Assembly: GCA_008638375.1 (NCBI GenBank)
Contig: CM018041.1
Coordinates: forward strand, 4,455,501 to 4,519,500
DNA length: 64,000 nt
From: Nyssa sinensis
Taxonomy: Eukaryota > Streptophyta > Magnoliopsida > Cornales > Nyssaceae
Direction: 5' to 3'
Positions 24,158 through 35,325 of the stretch are shown piece by piece. Made by a program: the position numbers and the translations under genes. Numbering within the stretch: the stretch's first letter is position 1; each line of letters starts with the position of its first letter. The notes beneath the pieces were generated by a model that was given only the letters and a program-made list of their open reading frames with translations, was not told the DNA's origin and did no database searches.

Positions 24158-24482
24158 TAGGTTTCCCCAGCTGGACCAGCCTTCTCTCTCTCTCTCCTGT
24201 ATGATATCTTCAAAGGGTACAGATAGAGAGACGCATATACATGCAAATGCTTTCACAAGCCTTATCAAGCTTTATGGCAGATCCCCTGCTTTTTGTGTCT
24301 TTCAGGCTTCAGCCTTGAATGAACCGACGAGCGAAGACTCCGAATAGTTCTCATATATATATATATATGTGTATGTATATCGCAGCAAACATGGCCTCCC
24401 CAATTTCGTAGGGCGTCCTCATTCTGACTATTTAGGCAAATAGGGTTACTTTGACGAGGAATATACAACGATTATGAGGGGA
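20961..24482. other. Intergenic DNA, no gene supported
   Basis: AT-rich. Contains microsatellites (CT at about 23872-23890, TA at about 23951-23966 and 24127-24154). The block 22830-23450 is less AT-rich but has no frame I can tie to a family. Confidence 0.45.
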
Positions 24483-24912
24483 TCTCAGAAAGTAAATCGA
24501 CTATTTCCAGAACTATTTCAACTACGTCCAAACCTTTGTATTCCATTTTTCTAAATGCACTTTTGGATGCTTGTAACATTTGTTGAAAAGTATGGAAAAA
24601 GGAATAAAATAACAAAAAAATGGTAAAAATAACAAATAAAAAAGGACATAATAAAAAATTAAAAATTAAAAGAAAAATAATTAATAATTAATAACTTTTC
24701 TAGATATAATAAAAGAATAAAAAACTTAATTATTATTTATGTGTGTACACTATTTTGAAAAATCAAAATTATACTAATTATATAAGAAATAGACGCTAGG
24801 AATAAAATCTCAGAGAAATCAATTGTTTACATAATTATTTCAACTATGTCCAAACCTTTGTATTCAATTTTTCTAAATGCACTTTGGGTATTTGTAAAAT
24901 TTGTAGAAAAGT
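24483..24912 (+). repeat. Dispersed direct repeat pair (~105 bp, 326 bp apart)
   Basis: The segments 24483-24591 and 24809-24912 share TATTTCAACTA.GTCCAAACC, CTTTGTATTC.ATTTTTCTAA and ATGCACTTT. The spacer is A/T-rich. This looks like an old local duplication. Confidence 0.7.
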
Positions 24913-25646
24913 GACTGCATGTTGAAGGCTAAAGAACAAAAATAACAGAAAAAAAAAGGACAAAAGAAAAAAGAAAAAAATATGTTTTTTATACATATCT
25001 TACTGTAAAGCATGAAATTACGCCAACTACGCAGAGAGATGGACAATCAAATTATTTGAAAAAGACTTCTAATATTACATTATTTTCCATTAATTTTACC
25101 CATTAAACATCCAACAATTTATTAAAATAAACTAATTTTGTCTTAAGAAATACTTTAACTCTCTCTGGATGCAATAAATTGACTTCATTAAACCAAAATA
25201 AATCGGCTCAAGAGTAATAACGGATAGTTATTGTAAGTTTAATGCATGGTCTACAAGAAGTAAAATCACATTAATCTCACAAGAAATATTTACCTGCCAA
25301 GCAGGCACTTACATACATACATATATATATATATATAGATATACATATATCATAGTTTTAATTTATGAATAAATTTTACAAGGGGCTTATGGAGTCTAGA
25401 CAGATCAAGGTCTCTCTTGGTTGTTCGTGTTTAACACAACATGACTCAGTATAAAAATTGTAATATCTTTTTGCCCACTTGAGTTATTTCCGAACTTTGG
25501 TCTCAAAAACCCAAAGAAAATCATATTGACAATTCCATATATGCAACTCTTTGTCCTGGGAATACTTGTTTAACTTATTATGAAGATATATGTATGTGTA
25601 CATATACATATACATACACATATACATATATATATATATATATATC
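24913..25646. other. Intergenic DNA ending in a TA microsatellite
   Basis: No gene. The TA/CATA repeat at about 25595-25646 is the integration site of the gypsy element; the same type of repeat resumes after 30526. Confidence 0.5.
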
Positions 25647-26192
25647 TGATACGTCATAAAAAGATTCTACTTACATCAAGTGACTTAAACACGTGCCAAA
25701 AAAGTAGTTCTATTTATATATTAAATTGGAAAGGGTATACCGAGGTCAACCTCGGTATACCGATCTCGGAACAATGGAATAAAGAAGAGACAAAAAGAAT
25801 GACGGAAGACTCATGATTATATTGCTATAGCCTGACAGGCGGTGAGCCCTAACCCTGCCAAAAGGAGATACAGGTTTGATAACCAGTTCTACAGGTACAC
25901 GTGTAAAGGGAGCCGTGAACTTTGAAAGTTAGTGTGAACAGGATATCCACCGCTTGTCAGACAGATTAACCGCTTCTCCATACTATAAATTCCATGAAGA
26001 AGGTATGTAGAAGGGATCTGCATCAAAAATATAATTTATTAAAGGCCCAAACCTTTGATAAAATAGAAGGAGACTAATTTAACCATCGGAGAGGTTACCA
26101 CCGGAACCTTTCCCGGTGGCTTTTTATATATCATTTCTTTTCAGGTACACAGTGACGGACGAATCCATGGCGAGCCAAAAATAGCTGCATCA
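25647..26192 (+). repeat. 5' LTR of the gypsy element
   Basis: 546 bp, TG...CA. Holds a 28-bp near-perfect palindrome (25734-25761) and a CCACCGG/CCGGTGG hairpin near 26100-26120 followed by a T run. Confidence 0.93.
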
Positions 26193-26194
26193 GC

Positions 26195-26212
26195 TTGGCG
26201 CCATCTGTGGGA
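26195..26212 (+). other. Primer-binding site region of the gypsy element
   Basis: TTGGCGCCATCTGTGGGA starts two bases after the LTR end. This is the usual sequence after the 5' LTR in Tat-type plant gypsy elements. Confidence 0.75.
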
Positions 26213-26267
26213 ACTTTATCGTTCTTCTTTATATCATTTTCTTCATTCAAAACGTGTTTTGGTAGTC

Positions 26268-27515
26268 ATGGCTTCCAACCGTCGCTCTGCACCACTATCA
26301 ACTCAACCGTTGGTTCAGGATGAGGAAGTTGCAACTTCTGATCCTGTACAGCAACAACTGGATCAAATTCGAGCTCAGATGCAAAAACAATCTGATCAAA
26401 CGCAAGCTCAGCTCCTAGCCATATCTCAAGTCTTGGCTTCTTTGACGCAAAATTCGTCGATTCTCCCTCACTCAGGAGTTCTTGAAAGCGGATATCCACT
26501 ATTATCTCCCCTGCAAAGGAGGCAATATGAGGAAGGTGGTCCTAGCGCTCGTCCCTTTTCTCCCCCGGGTGTAGCTCCAGTTCAAAATGACGTTCCAGGG
26601 GGCGTACTCTATGTGCAACCTAATAACGTTATTTATAGCAGGGGCCATGTTGTTAGCCCCGCAAATTTCGGAGCTAATTTGGTACAATCCGGACCACCAC
26701 TTCAAACGGCACCTGCTTCCTTTCAAAGACAATCCGAACATGCTATCCCCAGTCAAAACAATCCTCAACCCACTGGACTTGAGGTTGGTATGCCAGGATT
26801 CCAGCATTCTGGTCCGTCCAGAGTACCACTAAGATCAGAAGAAGTGGCAGATTCCATAGGACAAGCAGTTCCTGCTCGAGAAGGAAATCAACCTCCTCAA
26901 CAAGACGAGATAGCGAAGCTTCTCGGTAGGTTTACAACTCCGTTTACGCCAGCTATCTTAGCCGAGGAACGCCCACGTAAATTCATCGTTCCCAAGTTCA
27001 CCCCTTATGAAGGGTTAGATGATCCTGGTGATCATCTGTCTAATTATCAACATACTATGGCTCTTCATGGCGCCACCGACGCCTTTCTGTGCCGAACATT
27101 CGTCACAAGTCTCAAAGGCGCCGCCCTTCGCTGGTTCTATAACCTCCCTCCCAATTCAGTCCCCAATTTCTATGAGCTCAGCAGGCGTTTCCTCGATTGC
27201 TTTTTAACGAGTCGGAGACTCAGAAAGGGACCAGAATTTCTGTTATCCATCAAGCAAAGAAAGGGAGAGTCACTCAGGGATTATATTGCTCGATTTAATG
27301 CTGAGCTGATCGAGATTACTGACTGCGGTGCAGCCTTTTTGGTGGCCGCCTTACATGCGGGACTTTGGCCAGGGTGTTTTCATGACTCTTTGACCAAGAA
27401 CCCCCAGTAGACATGGCCTCGCTTATGGAAAGAGCAAGAAATCACATTAACCTAGAAGATACCAGAACATCTCTTCGTCTCGCTAAGGAACAGGCACAAC
27501 TGGAGGGAAAGTCAC
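26268..27515 (+). pseudogene. Truncated, frameshifted gypsy gag
   Basis: The frame from ATG 26268 (MASNRRSAPL; an upstream in-frame ATG lies at 26259) runs to a stop at 27410. The N-terminal part is Q- and P-rich. From RPRKFIVPKFTPYEG on it matches the retroviral-type gag core of plant gypsy elements: ALRWFYNLPPNS, FYELSRRFLDCF, KGESLRDYIARFNAE. The stop arises in a run of five C at about 27400. With one more C the frame continues as PPVDMASLMERARNHINLED up to about 27515, the typical continuation. Downstream zinc knuckle and pol are absent. Confidence 0.85.
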
Positions 27516-29456
27516 AAACCCCGAGTGCTAGGAATACCAGCATCTGACAACTCCTTTCCCATGGACGTCAGGAGCCCCATCATACTGGCTTTGGTTGCCT
27601 CCTTTGTGGCCACCTTAGCCTCTTCAATCTTCTTTAGCTCGGACGCCTCAACCTCCTTAAGCTTTTCTTTTAGCTCAACTAAATTCTCAGTCAATTTAGT
27701 CCTCTGAGATATCAGGGACTCTGTGCCCTTCCTCGCTAAATTAAGCTCTTTCTTGAGCTCTGTACACTGTGCTTCGGATGACTTAATTTTGGCTCGGGAT
27801 ATCTCGAGCTCCGATTGCGAATTCTTCAAAGACGTCTGGGCAATTTTTATGTCCGACTGAGCAGTCAAGAGTACCACCTTCGTGGCCTTCAGTTCCGACT
27901 GAGTTGTTTTCAGCTCAGACTGAGTTGTCTTCAGCTTGGATTGAGCTATTTTTAGTTCCTCTTTCAGCCCACTGAGTTGTTGGAGTTGATCATCACGATC
28001 CATTAACATACCCACTGCCCGCAGACCCTACCAACATAAAGATAAAGATTAGAAGTAAGTTACACGAAATACAGGATAAAAACAAATATAAAAATATTTA
28101 CCCTGGTATAACCCAGCATCAAATCGCCCAAAATGCGTCTTGTGCTTTGGTCTGGAAACCCAGGTGGGAGGGCCGCCTTTAAAGCCAATTTTATTGCCTC
28201 CGTACTCGACGAGGCCTCTGATGGATGCAAAGACACCAAATTGGCCCTATCCGATCTGGCCGATTGTTGAACAGGGGCCTTGTTCCCCGCCTCTCCCATC
28301 TCGGTAAGCCGTGGAACCTCAGTAGAAGTTGGGACCTCTTCAGTCCCAAACGTCTCGGTCACGGGCCTGACGTCGGCACCCCTGTCTTCGGTGGGCTGGG
28401 GTACCTCCTCAGGAGTAGAAGTAGTAGGGCGAGACGCCTCCCGCTTAGCTCGCGATATCAATCTCCTCTTCTTCTTGACCGGCGGAGCTTCAGGGGCAAC
28501 GGAAGGATCCCCGACCTTCGGCTTGCTGGAAGAAGGGGCGCAAGCTGCTAAGATGTTCTTTTTGATTGTTGCGGCCTCCTCCTTAGTCAAACCAGCATCC
28601 ATCAAGTTCTTTGGGGATAGGATCAGATAATGCGGCCGAAGAACTAGCTTGAGCAGATGTCGGTATCGATCTTCAATCTCGGGAGTAAACTCAGCTTTCC
28701 TCCACTTCCTTGTATCTGCCAAAACAACATATCATATAAACCGTTAGTCACCTCAGTTATATCCAAAAATATTAAACTCACAACCTCTGAATACTCACCC
28801 TTGGGGCCAGAATGCCAAGGGAAAAGACTCATTTGACCTTCGTAATCTTCTCGCTCCCAACCTCCTCCAACAAAGAAATACCATTTTTTCCACGTTTTGT
28901 TGGAGGATGGTACTGAAGTCAGAGGTCTAAACCTCTTATCAAAGCAAGTGTAATACAGGCCCTCTACAGTCAGATGTTTTAATTCCATCTGACTACGAAT
29001 GAGATCCAAATCAACAGGGACCTTATTCAGGTGACCTAAAACTATAAAGGCTAATAGCTGCCTCCAGCTGTTTACGTTGAGCTCGGCAGGGCAGATATTA
29101 TACCAAACAAAAAATTCTATAAAAAGAGGGTGGAAAGGGAAACGAATACCCATCTCGAACCATTAGAGATAGGCACAGATTTCCCCCCTTTTTATGTCAG
29201 AAGGACGGTCTGTAGGTTTTGGGACCCTACAGGTTACATTTTTTGGGAAATTAAATTGTTTCATAATTGATTTTAACATGCCCTTCGTTATGGCACTCGC
29301 TTCCTCCTCTCTAGTGGATACATTAACCTCTCCATCACTAGAATCTACAATATCAATAGAAGAGGGGGAAGATGCAGCACTAAAAGGTTGAGAAGGACCC
29401 TCCTCACCGATGGTCGCACACTCGATTCTCACTCCCTCTGTATTTGGATTAGACAT
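27512..29456 (-). pseudogene. Spliced antisense ORF of the gypsy element (gypsy-type transposon protein)
   Basis: Three exons can be joined on the minus strand: 29456-28799, 28715-28102 and 28027-27512. Both introns are GT-AG (donors GTGAGT and GTAAAT) with matching phase, giving about 595 codons. A single in-frame TAA (29163-29165) interrupts exon 1; the same frame continues as WFEMGIRFPFHPLFIEFF. That segment matches the plant 'putative gypsy type transposon' domain (Pfam Transposase_28 type). The middle exon is charged and low-complexity, with a basic KKKRRLISRAKR. The last exon is a coiled coil of 7-residue units (QSELKTT, QSELKAT, QSDIKIA). Function of such antisense ORFs is unknown. Confidence 0.8.
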
Positions 29457-29960
29457 GATCGAGGGATAGAAAAAGGAGAAAAGAAAACAAAATCGGGAAG
29501 AACGTAGAATAAAATGAAAAGGGGAAAAAGGAGAAAGAATCGGGAAGGATGTAATAAAAGGGAAAAAGAAGAGAAGGAGAGTAGGAATTACCAGGTGAAG
29601 AAGAGAAAATGTTGTCTAGAACGATGGAAGTCTCGGGCTTGCCGGAAACAGCAACTATTCTCTCATAAATCACTCGACTGTTTGAGAAATGCAAAACGGA
29701 TTTCAAATAAACATTCATACTGTTTATAAACAGATTCATCATTAAATGTTTCACACAAAACGGTACGAACATCCGTTCAAATCTCGAAACCATTAATTAA
29801 ACGACTGTGTTAATTAATTGCTCCAGTTCCCAAAACCGAAATACGCGTGGTAATTATACCTGACGGCTACTAAAACCCCTCGAAATATGATTTAAACGGC
29901 TATACACGTCAGCCCTCAGAAAAACCCTAAAACCAAAGTTCTGTACATGTTACAGAACTA

Positions 29961-29980
29961 AGGCTTCAGGGGGGAGTAAC
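29961..29980 (+). other. Polypurine tract of the gypsy element
   Basis: AGGCTTCAGGGGGGAGTAAC lies directly before the 3' LTR start at 29981, the expected place of the plus-strand primer tract. Confidence 0.7.
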
Positions 29981-30526
29981 TGATACGTCATAAAAAGATT
30001 CTACTTACATCAAGTGACTTAAACATGTGCCAAAAAGATAGTTCTATTTATATATTAAATTGGAAAGGGTATACCGAGGTCAACCTCGGTATACCGACCT
30101 CGGAACAATGGAATAAAGAAGAGAAAAAAAGAATGATGGAAGGCTCATGATTATATTGCTATAGCCTGACAGGCGGTGAGCCCTAACCCTGCCAAAAGGA
30201 GATACATGTTTGATAACCAGTTCTACAGGTACACGTGTAAAGGGAGCCGTGAACTTTGAAAGTTAGTGTGAACTGGATATCCACCGCTTGTCAGACAGAT
30301 TAACCGCTTCTCCATACTATAAATTCCATGAAGAAGGTATGTAGAAGGGATCTGCATCAAAAATATAATTTATTAAAGGCCCAAACCTTTGATAAAATAG
30401 AAGGAGACTAATTTAACTATCGGAAAGGTTACCACCGGAACATTTCCCGGTGGCTTTTTATATATCATTTCTTTTCAAGTACACAGTGACGGACGAATCC
30501 ATGGCGAGCCAAAAATAGCTGCATCA
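29981..30526 (+). repeat. 3' LTR of the gypsy element
   Basis: 546 bp, the same length as the 5' LTR, with about 13 substitutions and no net indel. It keeps both the palindrome (30068-30095) and the CCGGTGG hairpin. Confidence 0.93.
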
Positions 30527-33500
30527 TATACATATAGATACACTTATATATATATATATATACATATATAATATGTTTGCATCCTGAAGTAGTAAAGTGG
30601 GAGTGGGTATCATCGAAAAGGTGAGTGAGATGAGATTCAGGCATCACATTGAGTGTGACTTATGATAGACCAACATTTGTACTAGTGTTTGGTTCTAGCA
30701 AACACTCAAATGTCACCACTCACTCAACATTTTGCAATCCTGAGTGTATGTAATATCAATATCCAAATTCATGGGCCCAAACCATGAACAATATGTTCCA
30801 AAAAATCCATTTTACCCTTTCTCTCTTGTCCAGATAAATTATTTTATATACTGTTACACGTCAAATGAATTTTATAATACAATAAATTTCATACAAATTT
30901 TATAAAATATTAAAATTATTAAAACTTGTGTATAACGGGCTCAATAAATAATTTCGAGCATAGAGTGACTGAACATGCATCATTGGGGTGGTGGGACTCC
31001 TTTAAAAAAGGTTCACATCAAAAATATAGTTTAGTTTTCTCCATTGCAAGTGGATCTGAAAGTGGGGTAGACCTGTTCTGATAACCACCTGTTCCTGGCC
31101 CACAAATCCACCAATTTTATTGACAATCCAGCCCATACATTAATTACGTGGGCCTGATTCTCAACACTATTTGTAACATTGTTACAAAAATGCATTCTCT
31201 CAATAATTTTTTTTTTCAGTAACCACGTGGACATAGTGAAAAAAATATTTGAATGCATGTTTCTCATTAACCAATTAAGTTGCGAAAAATACTAATTGAT
31301 GGATTAGATGTTGGTAATTGATCATGCATGACTGGTCAAATATATCAGCCAATTTTTTTTTTTGGGCGACGAACTTGTTAATCACGAGTCTTTTGAATAC
31401 CTCTGTAAAATTTGAATATGAGATTTCATGACGAAAGTTGAAACCCCTTCCCAACTAACTAGGCTGACCCGGGCGTGTTCGTCACTCTTATTTCACAGAC
31501 TGCTTGGCTTGGGAAAAAAGGTTTTATTTGGAAAGGTTTCATGCTGAGTAATGTTATTTCAGAAATCAAACTCATGTAAATTTCACAAAATATTCAAATT
31601 TGAGCATGATACTACCACTAGACTTTTCCTCGTTGGCTTGCTTTATAACCACCTCTGCTAAAACTTTGTTCTCTTTTTCTTAAATATGTATTCTGTCATC
31701 TGAGTAAGAATTCATTGTGTAACACATTACAGAAAAGTCTTTTATATAGACCATAAAGTTTTACAGGGTATGCCTCAAGTTGCCCACCTTTCTGTTTGTT
31801 TCATACATCCCGAGATGCAGTTGAAAAGCCCATATCTGTGCGTCTATATATATATATATATATATAGCATTCTCTCCTTTTTCCAGTTTTTGGTATTCAA
31901 TGGTGATCTTATAGTTGTAGGTAATAGGTTGTACCAAAAAGCCTTCATGACCTTTGAACTCAAGCTTCACAGTCTTTTCAAACTGGTCCAGTTTACATGG
32001 CTTCTCTAATTCTTGAAAATAAGCTGAATTTCATGTGGAAGAAGAGAAAAAGAAAACAGTTCATTAGGAATAATTTCATTGTTTTGTATATATAATTGCA
32101 GACTAAAGAGCTCAACAACATGTTGGGTGGGATGTGAATTTCATCAATCACACACGGCTATGACAAGATGTTGAATATGGATCTAAAATTCTTCTCTCTC
32201 TCTCTCTCTTGCTCACACATATACACACACAGTTACAAGAATATGATTTAATATAACTGAAGAATAAAATCGAGTTTATTGTCACTTTATTTTGGATCCA
32301 GTTCATCCGAAATACTGCTCAAACTTTAATCGAGTCCTTATTAGTAGACGGTGGGATTAATCTCTCATATTAGTCAACCCAAAAAATCAGATACTGAATT
32401 ATGAAAAAAAAAAAATTTAAAAGTTTCCAACAATCCTAAAATTGTTTTTTTTTTTTTTTAAATAAACAAAACATATTGAATGGATCACACTCGGAGCTAC
32501 ATAAATATACATAATTACATATAATGGAAGAGTATTTAAGAGCACAAACAATATTGAATGGATCTAAAAGTTCACATCTCTCTCTCTCAGATTTATCCAA
32601 ATATAACTCTCTCTCCCTGATTTATCCAAATATAACTTATTCTATGATAAATTTTCTCACTCTTAAATAAAGATGATAAAACCTATTCTAATGAAGATAT
32701 GTAGTCTCGTCACATTATGTTTAGAAATGAAACATAAGGTGAGAAAATGTAGCATTTGCATTGAGAATAAGAGTAAAACAAGATGTTAAATAGATATAAA
32801 GTTTATCACACACATGTTAAAAATTGATTAACAAAGAGAAAGAAATTTATTGATAAAAATGAGTGTACAATAGATACATGAAGAGAATAATACATAAAAA
32901 AATGCAAAAATTCACATCATAAGCCCCAAGTTCGCAAGAGAGATAATCACAAAACAACATATATTCAAAAGATACAAGAAAAATATCATTGTTCACACAC
33001 GTGTTAAATATTTCACATGGACTAAAACCCATAAAGCAAAGTACTGAGTAAATCATAATCACCAGTAATCAGAAAAACACAAAAGACTCCAAATCATCAT
33101 GAAGTTCTATTGATGAGAATTGAGAAATTAGTTTTTACACATGTTCACACCAAAACTTTTCTCTAGCAAAAGTACGGTAATACAATTTTTTGCCGAGTCA
33201 TAAAAAAAAAACTACCGTTAGTTGCTAGTGTTCAATACTTGTGATTTGATTGGTGCATATAATACTTGCACACACACACGCGCGTGATTGCACATGTAAT
33301 ACACGCGCCAATCAAATTATAAATATAAACACTCACGACTGAATGCTAACATTATTTTCTAACCAAAAAAAAGAAAAAAAAAATATCATGGTACAAGAAC
33401 AAACTATTAAGTACCTAGGAAACAAATGTTATGATGTTGAATGAACAACTAAGTTGATGTAACTACAACAAAGAAACATCTTGTAATTTCATCACTCATA

Positions 33501-34228
33501 TTTGGTAAGAAAAAAGGTAAATTACAAAAGTATTGAAAAGCAATATTAATTCTACACATCAAAAAATGTTAAACATAACATATTTTTTCACCTTATTTAC
33601 TGATTACTCTTAGAGAAAGTAACGAAACTGACATACGTTTATTATAGTGAATTACATCATCTTGTATGTTTAAATGAAAAAATATAGTGAAAAAATCGTA
33701 ATGTTAACATTACTTGCATTTCCTAATTTTGATTTAGTTCATGATTCTAGAGAACTGATAGAAAATGATAATATACAAGATGTTAATGTCAAATTAAACT
33801 AACCTTAGAGCATTGTTCAAAACACATGTTTTGAAGCTTAATATATATGGACAACAGTTGCCTTTGCTTGCTACTATTTGCAGTCAATTTCTCTCTATTT
33901 TCTCTTTAGTCAAGGCTCTTTAATTTGTTATCTAATGCCTATAAATTAAGAAAATCAATGCTATACAAACAAAGATCTTAACCATAAGTTTTATATATGC
34001 AAATGGATCACCCTATATATCATCTCATGTATAGCCTTTATAATCTGCAGCTTGGATCCAATCATAATTCTAGTTGCTAAAAGGCTGAGCTTGTGAGGCA
34101 TCAATAGTCCAGGTCAGTTCTATCATTAAGCTAACAAAACAATCACTTTATATTCGACTTCTAAAAACTATGTATCTATAATATAATTCAAATTAGAAGT
34201 TTAAAATTAATAAAAGTCTAACCCTATC
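30527..34228. other. Intergenic DNA, no gene supported
   Basis: AT-rich with TA, CT and CA microsatellites (about 30547-30562, 31848-31866, 32190-32208, 33265-33284). Two near-copies of CTCTCTCTC..GATTTATCCAAATATAACT lie at about 32578-32640. No convincing frame on either strand. Confidence 0.45.
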
Positions 34229-34890
34229 AGTATTGTCAAAGGCGGTCACCCGGTCACCTAGGCGATGTGGTGAGGCATTTTCAAGACTTAGCGCCTTGCT
34301 ATGGTCTAGGTACTAAGACAGATTGAAAAAGGCAACATCTGAGCGGTAGCCTTGTACAGGGTGAGAAGCGCTAGCCTTTATAAAGTTACCTAAATTTATT
34401 TAAATTGTCTCTACTCTTTGTTTGATTTCTTATTTCAGTTAGAGAAGGGCATTTTTGTCTAATAAAAGTTAAAAACATAAAGTAAAAGAATACATCATTT
34501 TTTATGCTTTCTTGATTTGTTATGCTTTCAGTAACTTCTGTTTTGTTTTTTGGTTTTGTTTTTTGTACTTTCTCTTCTATAAGTTGAATTTTAATGAGAA
34601 TAAAGCATTAAACTCAGAATGATTACATCACTTAAAGCACCAAACTCAGAATGATTACATCACTTAGATACTATAAGTTGAGTTTTGTAGTGTTACATGA
34701 TACTTAATATAATTATAAGACATTATTTGACTTTGAATAAATTGATTTTTAATGTCTAATATAATTTTTTGATTATTTTTATAAGTCAACGCCTTGCTTT
34801 GCTCAGGCTAACGCATTTTTGATGCATCGCTTTTCGGGCAATCGAGGACCTTAGCATCTTAAAGGCATCTTTTGCTTTTAACTACATTGA
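34229..34890. mobile_element. Possible old hAT-like non-autonomous element
   Basis: Begins AGTATTGTCAAAGGCGGTCA and has GGCG/CGCC-rich ends (CCTAGGCGATG, TAGCGCCTTG; then AACGCCTTGC, GCATCGCTTTTCGG) around an AT-rich core. Such 'AAGGCG..CGCCTT' ends are common in plant hAT-derived repeats. The right end is poorly defined and no target duplication was established. Confidence 0.35.
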
Positions 34891-35203
34891 ACCCTATAAA
34901 TAAGGCCACATAAAGACTCCACAAAAAGATTACAATTCTTCAGTTATTCGATTATGCAAGAATTATAGTATTAGAGTTTTATTCAACATGTACATCTCTC
35001 GTATTAGAATAGTATCACAACAACACACACACACACACGTGCGAAAGAAAACATAAAAAATGTTTATAAAATTTTTTACAATAGTATTAAAAAAAGCTTC
35101 ATTTAAAATTGTTACTTCAAACCTCGAATTTTGTTGAGTCGACACTGCCTATTTGGATTCGAGGAGATTAATGAGTCATAGCAAATCTGTCATGTTTTTG
35201 TTT

Positions 35204-35325
35204 GATTTCTCAACTGATCAAATTGTTGATATTTTTACTAAAGTTTATTCTTCAAACGCCTTCAAGACTTGGTTTCCAATCTCAAGTTGGTGCTTGCTTT
35301 ATCACCTTAGATTTAAGGGTCCATT
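35204..35325 (+). pseudogene. Ty1/copia RNase H fragment
   Basis: The frame reads STDQIVDIFTKVYSSNAFK, which matches the C-terminal RNase H signature of copia elements (TDQLADIFTKPLS..RF). A frameshift then follows, after which another frame gives LVSNLKLVL, like the usual L.SKLGV continuation. There is no LTR or other pol part nearby, so it is an isolated relic. Confidence 0.7.

Larger units (their letters stand above)
25647..30526 (+). mobile_element. Internally deleted Ty3/gypsy (Tat-like) LTR retrotransposon
   Basis: 4880 bp bounded by two 546-bp LTRs (TGATACG...GCATCA). It has a TTGGCGCC-type primer site, a gag-like frame on the plus strand, a purine tract before the 3' LTR and a spliced antisense ORF upstream of it. 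Protease, reverse transcriptase, RNase H and integrase are all missing. Gag sequence ends at about 27510, where the antisense ORF begins. The LTRs differ at about 13 of 546 positions (roughly 2.4%), so the insertion is older than the copia element. It sits inside a TA microsatellite, so the target duplication is unclear (ATATC against TATAC). It is non-autonomous. An antisense ORF between integrase and 3' LTR is a known trait of Tat-lineage elements. Confidence 0.9.
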
